Below are positions 1-7,811 of a stretch of DNA of 52,429 nt, one piece after another; within the stretch, counting starts at the first letter, position 1, and each line of letters starts with the position of its first letter. The notes under the pieces are model-generated. The model worked only from the letters and a program-made list of their open reading frames with translations. It was not told the origin of the DNA and ran no database searches. Source of the stretch: Bacteroidia bacterium. GTDB lineage: Bacteria; Bacteroidota; Bacteroidia; B-17B0; Aurantibacillaceae. The stretch spans positions 1-52,429 of the forward strand of contig JAEUTQ010000019.1 in assembly GCA_016787445.1 (NCBI GenBank). Direction: 5' to 3'. The translations under genes and the position numbers were made by a program.

Positions 1-126
1 ATTATTGGATTTGGTTTTAGCAGTAATAGTTAAAAAGCTAAAACAAACTAAGAGGGCTAAAACTATTTTAAGATTCCTGTTCTTCAAACTACCTAAAGAT
101 AAAAAGAATAGAATAACAACCAAAAT

Positions 127-480
127 TTAGGTTAACTCTACTGTGTAAACATCGCTGTTGTTACGGACAATGTTTTTGTATTCGAAGCCACCGTCTTGTG
201 GAATGATTTCTACTAAATCAAACAAAGCGCATTCTTTGCTTAAGCCTTCAAAGATGAGAGTAAATCCTTTACCGTCGTTGTAAGTCCATTGCGGCGCGAA
301 GGAAATATTAAAGGCCGTAATTAATTTGGCGCGTTTGCCGGTGCCATGTTCAATTAAAAAAGTGCTGGGCCAAACGCGGTAAGCATAGGTATCACCGCAG
401 GTGCAATGCACAATGGTTTGGCGTTCGGCGCTAACGAGTGTTTCTGTTTTTTCCGCTACTTCAGTTTGAGTATTCGACAT
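127..480 (-). CDS. Conserved hypothetical protein downstream of the copper ATPase
   Basis: 117 residues, soluble, with no signal peptide or membrane segment. I do not recognise the family. The N-terminal 20 residues are polar and probably disordered; the rest is rich in aromatic and beta-type residues and contains a CTCGD motif near residue 27. Its start codon (478-480) lies one base after the copA stop codon, so it is probably co-transcribed with the ATPase and translated by coupling. Bases 1-126 downstream hold no gene; only a weak inverted repeat (TTTTAGC at 15-21, GCTAAAA at 37-43) is visible. A role in metal homeostasis is only a guess from position. Confidence 0.75.
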   Translation of the reverse strand: MSNTQTEVAEKTETLVSAERQTIVHCTCGDTYAYRVWPSTFLIEHGTGKRAKLITAFNISFAPQWTYNDGKGFTLIFEGLSKECALFDLVEIIPQDGGFEYKNIVRNNSDVYTVELT

Positions 481-481
481 A

Positions 482-2701
482 TTAAAGTTTTCTCAATTTC
501 AATAATAAACTATTGCTTACAACACTCACGGAACTGAGTGCCATCGCGGCACCCGCAATCATAGGGTCGAGTAAAAAGCCATTAACAGGGTAGAGAATTC
601 CGGCGGCTAAAGGAATTCCAATGACATTATAAATAAAGGCCCAGAATAAATTTTGTTTAATCACACTAACGGTCTGCGAAGAAAGGCGAATCGCTTTCGG
701 AATAAGAGACAGGTCGGAAGAAATGATTGTTATTTTCGCTACATCAATCGCTATGTCGGAACCTTTTCCCATGGCGATGCTTACATCCGCTTGCGCGAGT
801 GCTTGTGAATCGTTAATGCCGTCACCCACCATGGCAACTCTTTTTCCTTTGCTTTGCAGTTCTTTTATAAAAGCGGATTTATCGGATGGAAGTACTTCCG
901 ATTGATAATGAATAACGCCTACTGCATCTGCAACGGCTTTCGCGGTTTTTGCATTATCACCCGTGAGCATATATACCTCGATGCCCAATTCTTTGAATTG
1001 TTGTATCGCTGAAGCAGAACTTGTTTTTATTTTATCGCTAATGGCCAGAATGGCGATTAATGTTTTTTCTTCCGCGAAGAGTATAACTGTTTTGGCTTGA
1101 TTTAATAATTGATCAATTGTATTTTGTTCTTGCGTTGAGATCACAACACTTTTATCAAGCATTAAATTTTTATTCCCTACTAAATATGTTTTTTGATTTT
1201 TCACCGCGGCAACGCCTTTTCCGGTGATGCTTTCAAATTTTTCAAACGTAATGGGATTAGTTTTGCTTGCTGTCAAATGTTTTGTTACGGCATCCGCTAA
1301 TGGATGTTCGGATTGTTGTTCGATGGAGAACAAAATCGTTGCATACTGAGTCACATCAGTGTTTTCTTTCCAGATTAAATCAGTCACGGTTGGTTTTCCC
1401 TCTGTAATGGTGCCTGTTTTATCGAGAATAATAGTGTCAATGTTTTTATTTTGCTCCAAACTTTCCGCATCCTTAATTAAAATACCATGCTCGGCGCCTT
1501 TGCCTATTCCAACCATGATAGCAGTTGGTGTGGCTAATCCTAAAGCGCAAGGACAAGCAATCACGAGTACTGTAATCATGGAAAGCAAAGCATGTGTGAA
1601 TGCGTTTTCTCCACCGAAAATCATCCACACAATAAAAGTAAGAATGGCAATGGCAATGACACTCGGTACAAACACAGCCGCAATTTTGTCGACGAGTTTT
1701 TGTACGGGTGCTTTGCTGCCTTGCGCTTCCTGTACCATTTTAATAATTTGCGACAAGACGGTTTGGTCGCCCACTTTTTGCGCGACGATTTGTAAAGAAC
1801 CTTTTTGATTGATGGTGCCCGCGAAAACTTTATCGCCCTGATGTTTTTCGGCGGGAATAGATTCACCGGTAATGGAACTTTCATCGATGGCTGAGCTTCC
1901 TGATTTTACAATGCCGTCTACTGGAATTTTATCACCGGGTTTAACCAATAATACATCGTTGATGTTTACTTGCGAAACAGGAATGACTTGTTCTGTTCCA
2001 TCTGAATTTAATTTTAGAACTGTTTTGGGTTGGAGTCCCATTAATTTTTTAATCGCGGTTGAGGTATTCGCTTTCGCATTGTCTTCTAAATATTTTCCCA
2101 ATAAAATAAATGCGATGACTACACCCGCACTTTCAAAATACACTTGCGCATGTAAGCCTTTGTGATGCCAGTATTGAGGATACATTGTATTAAACACACT
2201 GAATAAATAAGCGACACCGGTGCTGAGTGCAACCAGCGTGTCCATGTTCGCTGATTTATTTTTAGTTTGTTTCCAGGCATTGATAAAAAATTGTCGCCCG
2301 AAAACGATAACAATAGGCGTTGCTAAAATCCAGGTGATGTAGTTCGCGTAAGGTGCATGCATAAAAAACATGCCGACAATAATGAGAGGAATCGCCAGCG
2401 CGATAGAAGCAAAAGTTTTAAAAAGCAACTGCCTATGTTGTTTGAGTTTGATGACTTCAATTTGTTTTTGCGCGTCTTCGTTGGAAGAAATTTCAATATC
2501 GTAACCGATACTTTGCGCGGCACTTTTCATTTGTGCAGGCGTGATGGCATCGGGATTGTATTCAACCATCACATTACCTGTAGCAAAATTCACGGCGGCA
2601 GATAAGATACCTTTCTGAGCAGCGAGCATACTTTCTACACTCACCGCGCAAGAGGCGCAGCTCATACCTGTAACTGGAAATGTGGTTTTGATGGTAGGCA
2701 T
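482..2701 (-). CDS. copA: Copper-exporting P1B-type ATPase
   Basis: Heavy-metal P-type ATPase that would export monovalent copper across the inner membrane using ATP. The 739 residues show, in order: one N-terminal metal-binding (HMA) domain with GMSCASC at residues 12-18; membrane helices from about residue 95; the TGE actuator motif at 278-280; the intramembrane CPC metal site at 383-385 that marks the Cu/Ag subgroup; the phosphorylation motif DKTGT at 427-431; and the GDGIND hinge near the C terminus. Length is usual for single-HMA CopA proteins. Silver or a related soft metal is a possible alternative substrate. It lies outside the island, and a 117-residue gene follows in the same transcription unit. 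Confidence 0.95.
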   Translation of the reverse strand: MPTIKTTFPVTGMSCASCAVSVESMLAAQKGILSAAVNFATGNVMVEYNPDAITPAQMKSAAQSIGYDIEISSNEDAQKQIEVIKLKQHRQLLFKTFASIALAIPLIIVGMFFMHAPYANYITWILATPIVIVFGRQFFINAWKQTKNKSANMDTLVALSTGVAYLFSVFNTMYPQYWHHKGLHAQVYFESAGVVIAFILLGKYLEDNAKANTSTAIKKLMGLQPKTVLKLNSDGTEQVIPVSQVNINDVLLVKPGDKIPVDGIVKSGSSAIDESSITGESIPAEKHQGDKVFAGTINQKGSLQIVAQKVGDQTVLSQIIKMVQEAQGSKAPVQKLVDKIAAVFVPSVIAIAILTFIVWMIFGGENAFTHALLSMITVLVIACPCALGLATPTAIMVGIGKGAEHGILIKDAESLEQNKNIDTIILDKTGTITEGKPTVTDLIWKENTDVTQYATILFSIEQQSEHPLADAVTKHLTASKTNPITFEKFESITGKGVAAVKNQKTYLVGNKNLMLDKSVVISTQEQNTIDQLLNQAKTVILFAEEKTLIAILAISDKIKTSSASAIQQFKELGIEVYMLTGDNAKTAKAVADAVGVIHYQSEVLPSDKSAFIKELQSKGKRVAMVGDGINDSQALAQADVSIAMGKGSDIAIDVAKITIISSDLSLIPKAIRLSSQTVSVIKQNLFWAFIYNVIGIPLAAGILYPVNGFLLDPMIAGAAMALSSVSVVSNSLLLKLRKL

Positions 2702-2710
2702 TGTTGTTTA

Positions 2711-2718
2711 CAAAGTTA
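2711..2718 (-). promoter_or_regulatory. Predicted -7 element of the copA promoter
   Basis: Read on the minus strand the sequence is TAACTTTG, an exact match to the Bacteroidota -7 consensus TAnnTTTG. It ends 9 bases before the copA start codon, which implies a very short leader. No clear -33 TTG partner was identified. Confidence 0.5.
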
Positions 2719-2878
2719 CGTAGGAATAATAGAAACTAAATGATTTTTATTAGCATGAGGAAAGACCATCGTAACTCCGGTAAAAACAAAAACCCGCATA
2801 TGTTGGATTTTTTTGACGGCCTCGATGGATTATTACATGATCCGCATAGGGCAAGCCTAGAGTCAAAAAGCAAAAGTT

Positions 2879-2894
2879 AAACACTAAGGTGTTT
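2879..2894. other. Small hairpin in the copA-island intergenic region
   Basis: Inverted repeat AAACAC (2879-2884) and GTGTTT (2889-2894) with a 4-nt loop, followed by a T-rich stretch on the plus strand. It could be a weak terminator. The rest of 2719-2950 holds no gene that I can support. Confidence 0.3.
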
Positions 2895-2958
2895 CATTTT
2901 CTTTTTCCATCCGTTGCCTTTCAAGCAAAGCTTGACGGCCCCGTCTGAAAAAAGAAAA

Positions 2959-2977
2959 GCTCCAACAAAGTTGGAGC
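2959..2977 (-). terminator. Displaced intrinsic terminator of tRNA-Cys
   Basis: Perfect 8-bp stem (GCTCCAAC at 2959-2966, GTTGGAGC at 2970-2977) with a 3-nt loop. On the minus strand the stem is followed by TTTTCTTTTTT, a classic intrinsic terminator. It lies immediately outside the left att repeat. Excising the island would place it about 14 bases downstream of the tRNA-Cys 3' end, so it is best read as the native terminator of that tRNA, now 41.6 kb away. Confidence 0.7.
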
Positions 2978-2990
2978 CTTTTGCTTTCAT

Positions 2991-3006
2991 AGAGGTCCCG
3001 AGCGGA
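2991..3006. repeat. Left attachment site (attL), duplicated tRNA-Cys 3' end
   Basis: AGAGGTCCCGAGCGGA, identical to 44559-44574. It carries the last bases of the acceptor stem and part of the T stem of tRNA-Cys on the minus strand. Extended by five bases into the island it becomes a perfect inverted repeat, AGAGGTCC (2991-2998) and GGACCTCT (3004-3011) around CGAGC. This is the expected shape of a tyrosine-recombinase core site. Confidence 0.85.
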
Positions 3007-3120
3007 CCTCTTTTGGGTGACACGCCTGAAAATCAGCTAATTATATTTAACATTTAATATATTGAAATACAGTTAATTAATTAAATAGTGTAAGCCCTTG
3101 TAAAAGTTTGTAAGAGATTT

Positions 3121-3151
3121 GGAGCCACCTACTATGCCTCCGGGTGGCTCC
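3121..3151. repeat. Inverted repeat near the left end; candidate integrase arm sites
   Basis: GGAGCCACC (3121-3129) and GGTGGCTCC (3143-3151) form a 9-bp inverted repeat. The 10-mer GGAGCCACCC recurs at 44493-44502 near the other island end and, inverted, at 3142-3151. Copies at both element ends and in no other place I noticed fit arm-type recombinase binding sites. A hairpin terminator is an alternative reading for the left pair alone. The rest of 3012-3120 is AT-rich with no gene. Confidence 0.45.
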
Positions 3152-3160
3152 AAAAATGCT

Positions 3161-3188
3161 TATATTTGTATCATCAAAATGATACAAA
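3161..3188 (+). promoter_or_regulatory. Integrase promoter overlapped by a palindromic operator
   Basis: TATATTTG (3161-3168) matches the -7 consensus TAnnTTTG. A perfect 10-bp inverted repeat, TTTGTATCAT (3165-3174) and ATGATACAAA (3179-3188) with a 4-nt spacer, overlaps it and ends directly at the integrase start codon. A protein bound here would block transcription. In RNA the same repeat could occlude the start codon. Confidence 0.6.
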
Positions 3189-4463
3189 ATGGCAACAGTT
3201 AGATTCTATTTAAAAAACAAGAAAAGCGAAACGGCTACACCGATCATGCTTTGCTTTTTTTACGATAAGAAAAGAATTCGTGTTTCAACGAAAGAAAAAA
3301 TCGTTCCAAGAAACTGGAATGACAATGAACAAAAGGCAAGGCGAAGCGAGGAAGGCTATGAAGAGCTAAACTTAAATCTACAAAAGAAAGCTGAAGATTA
3401 TCAGAAAGCTTATCGCATGTTAAAGAGCATTGGCGCTAAGGTAAATCCAGATTCTATACAACGCCAGATCGACACTATTAATAATGTGGTAAACAAAGAC
3501 AATAAAACGCTGATGGGTTTTATTGACGAGTTCATTAAAGGGTCTGTTTACCGCGTAACTCATGGAACAATTAAAAGTTACAAGACAACGCAATCTGTCT
3601 TACAACGTTTTCAAGCGCATCGTAACAAGCGAATTGACTTTGATGATATTGATATGAACTTTTATGATGAGTTAAAAGTATACCAAGCTAAGAACCTTAA
3701 ATATAGCGGTAACACGACGGGGAAAACCATAAAGAACCTGAAAGTGTTTATGAATGAAGCTACTGAGAGGGGACTAAATAATAATATCGCGTATCTTAAA
3801 AAGGGCTTTAAAGTATTTAAAGAGGAAATCGATCACATTTATTTAACCGAAGAAGAGCTTGATAGAATTTACAAACTCGATTTGAGTAAGGATGAAAAAT
3901 TAGAAGAGATAAAAAACTTGTTCATTGTGGGGGCCTGGACGGGCTTGAGGTTCTCCGATTTCTCCCAAATCAAAAAAGAAAACATTAAAGATGGTTTAAT
4001 TTCTTTGAGACAAAAGAAAACCGATGATCCTGTTTCTATTCCGATTCATCCTGTAATAGAGGAGATCATGCAAAAGTATAAGGGGAAATACTCAAACGCT
4101 CTTCCTCCTTCTGTGGCTAATCAAACCATGAACGATGCCTTGAAAATAATTGGAGAAAGAGTTGGGCTAGATGAATTAGTGTTTATTCGAAAAACAATAG
4201 CTGGTAAGAAAGTCGAATTATCCTATAAGAAGTATGAAGTGATTACTACGCACACAGCGCGTAGAAGTTTTGCAACCAATTTATACTTGCAAGGTTTTCC
4301 AGCAATTTCTATTATGAAAATCACGGGTCACAGGACCGAAAAAGCGTTTATGACGTATATAAAATTAGCGCCACATGAGAACGCTCAAAAGCTGCGAGCA
4401 CATTGGGATAAATATTACAAAAGCAAATCAACAAATAAGAAAAGTAAAAAATCAAAACCATGA
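3189..4463 (+). CDS. int: Tyrosine recombinase (island integrase)
   Basis: Site-specific integrase that would join the island to the 3' end of tRNA-Cys. The 424 residues fit the Bacteroidota Phage_int_SAM_5 type: an N-terminal arm-binding domain (about 1-105), a SAM-like core-binding domain (about 110-205) and a catalytic domain. The catalytic set is complete: R254 (TGLRFSDF), H355 and R358 (HTARRS), H381 (GHR) and the nucleophile Y390 (MTYIKL). It lies 183 bases inside attL and reads into the island. Its stop codon overlaps the next start (ATGA), so the HigA-like gene is translationally coupled. A palindrome overlapping its promoter suggests tight control. Confidence 0.95.
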   Translation: MATVRFYLKNKKSETATPIMLCFFYDKKRIRVSTKEKIVPRNWNDNEQKARRSEEGYEELNLNLQKKAEDYQKAYRMLKSIGAKVNPDSIQRQIDTINNVVNKDNKTLMGFIDEFIKGSVYRVTHGTIKSYKTTQSVLQRFQAHRNKRIDFDDIDMNFYDELKVYQAKNLKYSGNTTGKTIKNLKVFMNEATERGLNNNIAYLKKGFKVFKEEIDHIYLTEEELDRIYKLDLSKDEKLEEIKNLFIVGAWTGLRFSDFSQIKKENIKDGLISLRQKKTDDPVSIPIHPVIEEIMQKYKGKYSNALPPSVANQTMNDALKIIGERVGLDELVFIRKTIAGKKVELSYKKYEVITTHTARRSFATNLYLQGFPAISIMKITGHRTEKAFMTYIKLAPHENAQKLRAHWDKYYKSKSTNKKSKKSKP

Positions 4464-4981
4464 AGCCATTTAATAAGCACAAACAGATCATTAAGAAAAG
4501 TCATCCGGGAAAAGTCTTAGAGTATGAGCTAAGTAAGAAAAAAATTCCGCCAGGTAATTTTGCATTGCATATTAATCAATTTCCATCCACTATATACGAC
4601 ATCATCGATGGTAGGAAAAAGATCACCAAGAAGATGGGAAGAACTTTCGAAAAGGAATTGGGTTTGGAATCAGGTACTTTTTTTCTTTTGCAGGAATACT
4701 ATGAATTGTTGCAGTGGGAAAAAATCAGAGAAGGTGATGAACCAAACTATTTAAAATTCCGAACAAGCTTATTCGCTGACGTTGGTGTTGAAAGAATCGA
4801 ATGGACGTATTATGCAAAGCCGGTGATCCATCGCGTTTTCACTAAGGGAAATGAAATTGAGAAAGAAGAAATAGTCAAATACTATGGAAGTGAATTAGTG
4901 AAACAAATCTTAATAAATGACCTGCATCAAAAAGCTGATTTGATTCTAAAGCAGGCTGTTTTTAAGAGGGCGAAAAGATGA
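4460..4981 (+). CDS. HigA-like / DUF6922-like regulator or orphan antitoxin
   Basis: 173 residues. The N-terminal part (HPGKVLEYELSKKKIPPGNF and the following helices, about 15-75) resembles the XRE-type helix-turn-helix of HigA antidotes. The C-terminal part (about 105-145, LFADVGVERIEW then RVFTKGNE and KYYG) resembles DUF6922, a small domain I recall next to AbiEii-type nucleotidyltransferase toxins. No such toxin gene is present; the next genes are a separate hipBA pair. The gene overlaps the integrase by 4 bases and could repress int as part of element control. Family calls are from memory and moderately sure. Confidence 0.6.
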   Translation: MKPFNKHKQIIKKSHPGKVLEYELSKKKIPPGNFALHINQFPSTIYDIIDGRKKITKKMGRTFEKELGLESGTFFLLQEYYELLQWEKIREGDEPNYLKFRTSLFADVGVERIEWTYYAKPVIHRVFTKGNEIEKEEIVKYYGSELVKQILINDLHQKADLILKQAVFKRAKR

Positions 4982-4990
4982 AAATGGCTG

Positions 4991-5067
4991 TTGTAGCTCA
5001 TTTTTTGACTTTAGCAGCTCAAATTAGGGCTATTTTGAGCTCTATTTTGCTTCCATTTGAGCTACAA
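4991..5067. promoter_or_regulatory. Nested inverted repeats upstream of hipBA
   Basis: Outer arms TTGTAGCTCA (4991-5000) and TGAGCTACAA (5058-5067) enclose inner arms AGCTCAAA (5016-5023) and TTTGAGCT (5034-5041). Four AGCTCA-like half-sites in 77 bases suggest an operator array or a two-tier RNA fold. No T-run follows, so it is not an obvious terminator. Confidence 0.4.
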
Positions 5068-5106
5068 ACGGCAAAATCTCAATAAAATCAATAAAATTTA
5101 AATAAC

Positions 5107-5138
5107 GTTTGATAAATCAAACAAATACGCTATATTTG
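5107..5138 (+). promoter_or_regulatory. hipBA promoter with candidate operator
   Basis: GTTTGAT (5107-5113) and ATCAAAC (5116-5122) form a 7-bp inverted repeat with a 2-nt spacer, directly upstream of an exact -7 element TATATTTG (5131-5138). The hipB start codon is at 5157. HipB proteins classically repress their own operon at such palindromes; binding here is inferred. Confidence 0.5.
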
Positions 5139-5156
5139 TATAATATATAAAACATT

Positions 5157-5474
5157 ATGAAATCAAAGCCCATATTATTGCCCCCCCTTCAAAAGCTATT
5201 AAAGGAGCTTGGTGAGAATATAAGGCTAGCAAGACTAAGGCGAAAACTCAGTGCCGAGCAAGTTGCAGAACGCGTGAATGTGGCGCGCTCAACTTTATGG
5301 CTTGTGGAAAAAGGTTCGCCAAGTGTTGCTATCGGTACTTATCTACAAGTATTGTTTGTACTGGGTCTTGAAAAAGACATTTTGAAAGTTGCGGCTGATG
5401 ATGAACTTGGCAGAAAACTTCAAGACGCCAAATTATTAGTAAAGGAACGCGCACCAAAGAAAAATAAAAAGTAA
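5157..5474 (+). CDS. hipB: HipB-like XRE antitoxin/repressor
   Basis: 105 residues with an XRE helix-turn-helix at about residues 17-75 (ENIRLARLRRKLSAEQVAER then a VARSTLWLVEKG recognition region) and a lysine-rich tail. It would bind the operator upstream and hold the HipA kinase inactive. The stop and the hipA start overlap (TAATG), the tight coupling typical of toxin-antitoxin pairs. Its promoter is TATATTTG at 5131-5138. Confidence 0.85.
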   Translation: MKSKPILLPPLQKLLKELGENIRLARLRRKLSAEQVAERVNVARSTLWLVEKGSPSVAIGTYLQVLFVLGLEKDILKVAADDELGRKLQDAKLLVKERAPKKNKK

Positions 5475-6730
5475 TGGCTGGGATCAAAAAAAATATTTTG
5501 GTTTATGCTGACTGGATAGAATTAGGCAAGCCTCATTTAATGGGTACTTTGTCTATTACACCTGGCAAGGGGAAAGAAATTTTTTCCTTTGAATACAATA
5601 AGGACTGGTTGGAATCTGGCTTTACAACAATGCTTGATCCCAATATGCAATTGTATTCAGGACCGCAGTATTTACCCAATGAGAAAAGAAATTTTGGAAT
5701 CTTCCTTGATTCCTGTCCTGATAGATGGGGACAGGTGATCATGCAGCGAAGAGAAGCAGCCATTGCTAAGAAGGAAAATCGAGCTGTAAAAACATTATTG
5801 GAATCAGATTATCTTCTCGGTGTTTATGATTCTCATCGTATGGGAGCAATAAGATTTAAAGAAAAAGAAGATGGCCCATTTCTTAATGATAACAAAGAAA
5901 TGGCTGCTCCGCCATGGACATCCCTTAGAGAATTGGAACAAGCAAGTCTTAAATATGAAGAAGATAATGCAGATGATCCGGATTATTTAAAATGGCTCAA
6001 CTTATTAATTGCACCCGGATCTTCCCTTGGTGGTGCAAGACCTAAAGCAAGTGTTATTGATCACAACGGAAATTTGTGGATTGCAAAATTTCCAAGTAAA
6101 AATGATATCAGGGATATTGGGGCATGGGAGAAATTGGCAAATGAATTGGCGATCATGGCAGGTATAAATATGTCAGATGGAGCCCTTCAACAATTTAATG
6201 ATAAATACAACACTTATTTAACAAGGCGATTTGACAGAACTAAAAAAGGGGGCAGAATTCATTTTGCTTCAGCAATGACATTGCTTGGTTACACAGATGG
6301 CCAAGAAGGTGTCAGCTATTTAGAGTTAGCAGGTTTCATCATACAACACGGCGCAAATGTTGAAGCAGATTTGCATGAGTTATGGAGAAGGATAGTATTT
6401 AGTATATGTATTAAAAACACAGATGATCACTTAAGGAACCATGGTTTCATTCTAACAGATAAAGGATGGACTTTATCTCCCGCTTATGATATAAATCCTG
6501 TGGAGCACGGACATGGTTTGTCACTCAATATTTCCGAAAATAGTAATGCGTTGGATTTAGATCTTGCGTTGGAAGTTTCCGAATATTTCAGATTAACGAA
6601 GAAAGAAGCCGTTAAAACTATCGCATCGGTAAAGGAGGCAGTTAGGAATTGGCAACAAATTGCAAAGACACTAGGTATTTCAAAGGCGGAACAAGAAAGA
6701 ATGGCTTCCGCATTTGAGTTTAGTAAATAG
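5474..6730 (+). CDS. hipA: HipA-like serine/threonine kinase toxin
   Basis: 418 residues, close to E. coli HipA length. Known HipA proteins phosphorylate glutamyl-tRNA synthetase or other tRNA synthetases and cause growth arrest; the target here is unknown. Visible family motifs: an N-terminal beta-rich HipA domain (about 10-130); the conserved GGARPK loop at 186-191; K205 in IAKFPS, which would contact ATP; the catalytic loop NTDDHLRNHG at 315-324; and the metal-binding DINP at 339-342. The key residues are present, so the kinase should be active. It forms a two-gene operon with hipB. It differs from the short split HipS/HipT type because it is one full-length chain. Confidence 0.92.
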   Translation: MAGIKKNILVYADWIELGKPHLMGTLSITPGKGKEIFSFEYNKDWLESGFTTMLDPNMQLYSGPQYLPNEKRNFGIFLDSCPDRWGQVIMQRREAAIAKKENRAVKTLLESDYLLGVYDSHRMGAIRFKEKEDGPFLNDNKEMAAPPWTSLRELEQASLKYEEDNADDPDYLKWLNLLIAPGSSLGGARPKASVIDHNGNLWIAKFPSKNDIRDIGAWEKLANELAIMAGINMSDGALQQFNDKYNTYLTRRFDRTKKGGRIHFASAMTLLGYTDGQEGVSYLELAGFIIQHGANVEADLHELWRRIVFSICIKNTDDHLRNHGFILTDKGWTLSPAYDINPVEHGHGLSLNISENSNALDLDLALEVSEYFRLTKKEAVKTIASVKEAVRNWQQIAKTLGISKAEQERMASAFEFSK

Positions 6731-6743
6731 TAATTCTCATATC

Positions 6744-6759
6744 GCATATTGCAATATGC
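6744..6759. promoter_or_regulatory. 16-bp perfect palindrome after hipA
   Basis: GCATATTGCAATATGC is its own reverse complement; a further partial copy (CAATATG) follows at 6759-6765. It lies between the hipA stop and the WYL-type operator of the next unit, and could be a binding site or a weak hairpin. Confidence 0.4.
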
Positions 6760-6772
6760 AATATGAATGAAG

Positions 6773-6811
6773 TTAAACGTCATGTTTTGGCGTATCAACA
6801 AGTTAGTTTTG
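6773..6811 (+). promoter_or_regulatory. WYL-regulon operator-promoter 1
   Basis: TTAAACGTCAT (6773-6783), 3 nt, TTGGCG (6787-6792), 11 nt, TAGTTTTG (6804-6811, a TAnnTTTG -7 element). The same arrangement with identical spacing occurs at 11508-11470 (minus) and 12958-12996 (plus). The core is an imperfect inverted repeat CGTCA/TGGCG with 5-nt spacing. The -7 element ends 4 bases before the ATG at 6816, so the transcript may be nearly leaderless. Confidence 0.7.
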
Positions 6812-6815
6812 CCTT

Positions 6816-7448
6816 ATGAAAAGGGAAACTAAAATTCATAGAATTACTGATGCAACCTATAATTATTCATATATTCAATATGGTATTGAGGAATGGTTCG
6901 AGAATTACTTTGAAAATCCGGCAAAAGAAAACGAATATACTGAATCGTCCAAAGTCGTTAAGGATTTATTGGATTTCATAAATAGTGAATGTGATGATCA
7001 ACCAATTTTGGTAATAAATAACATAGGGCGTAAAGATTACTATTTTGATGAATACCGCAAGGCATTTGATCCAAGCTTCCTGTCAAAAACATTGTCACCT
7101 ATGTTTGAGATTATTATCGAAACAAATGAGGAGAACTATGGTGCAGAGTGGATTTACAAATCAATTTATGAACTAGTAAAACCCAAGATTGATAAGCAGA
7201 GAAAGATCTTAGCTTCTCACCAGTTTATTACACAAAACTTTATTCAAAAACATCCTTTCAGCCGCACATTATACCCCACGCAACTTGAAATTAAAATCTA
7301 CGATATGGATCAATGGTGGAAGCTGAAGAACAAAAACATTTTATTTATTACATCTGGTGATGGTCCTTGCATTGAATTATTCAAAACTCTTGGTGTTAGA
7401 AAACTTATTTGTGTTGATTCATTTATCTCAATTCAAAATCCAGATTAA
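6816..7448 (+). CDS. Unrecognised protein, first gene of the left WYL-controlled operon
   Basis: 210 residues, soluble and acidic to neutral, with no signal or membrane segment. I do not recognise the family. A hydrophobic stretch QPILVINNIG (about 61-70) and another, KNILFITSGDG (about 173-183), look like the beta strands of an alpha/beta fold. It starts the plus-strand unit 6816-9340 directly behind an operator shared with two other promoters of the cluster, and the next gene begins 4 bases after its stop. The shared control ties it to the nuclease-helicase-protease cluster; a specific role cannot be given. Confidence 0.7.
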   Translation: MKRETKIHRITDATYNYSYIQYGIEEWFENYFENPAKENEYTESSKVVKDLLDFINSECDDQPILVINNIGRKDYYFDEYRKAFDPSFLSKTLSPMFEIIIETNEENYGAEWIYKSIYELVKPKIDKQRKILASHQFITQNFIQKHPFSRTLYPTQLEIKIYDMDQWWKLKNKNILFITSGDGPCIELFKTLGVRKLICVDSFISIQNPD

Positions 7449-7452
7449 AACT

Positions 7453-7806
7453 ATGGAATTAGGAGCAGTATACTTGGAAAATGGTGAAATTATACCGGAA
7501 AAATTGTTTTATTTCCACTTCCGAAAAATAGCAAATAGTATTGGTTATCGTAACGTTGAAGGAAATGAAATAATAACTTTAATAGCAAGGAAATTCCCAG
7601 AAAAAATTAAGGAACTATACTATGAAAGACTATATGATTTTGAATCTAAAAAATGTATTGAAATTGAGAAGATTCTCGTACTTACAAGCGAAGAAATCTT
7701 AATTTCAAATGCCAATAATTTAGACTATTTTTATGGTAGTGCTAGGGTCATTGAGGAAGCCGACCTTGAAAAGTTGGTTCTTGAGTTGAAATATCCAACG
7801 GAATAG
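7453..7806 (+). CDS. Unrecognised small protein in the left WYL-controlled operon
   Basis: 117 residues starting MELGAVYLENGEI. An in-frame ATG at 7357 exists, but that extension would overlap the preceding gene by about 90 bases; the start at 7453, four bases after the upstream stop, is better. Rich in charged residues and Glu/Leu helices, no cysteine cluster, no membrane segment. Family unknown. The next gene begins 5 bases after its stop. It may be a partner of the 210-residue protein just upstream. Confidence 0.65.
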   Translation: MELGAVYLENGEIIPEKLFYFHFRKIANSIGYRNVEGNEIITLIARKFPEKIKELYYERLYDFESKKCIEIEKILVLTSEEILISNANNLDYFYGSARVIEEADLEKLVLELKYPTE

Positions 7807-7811
7807 TATAT

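Noticed and set aside
1359..1808. Plus-strand ORFs inside copA, and similar ones inside the large minus-strand genes
   Set aside because: They are antisense shadows of well-supported genes with no motif of their own.
7357..7452. Longer start of the 117-residue gene
   Set aside because: It would overlap the previous gene by about 90 bases out of frame. The start at 7453 is four bases after the upstream stop and looks more natural.
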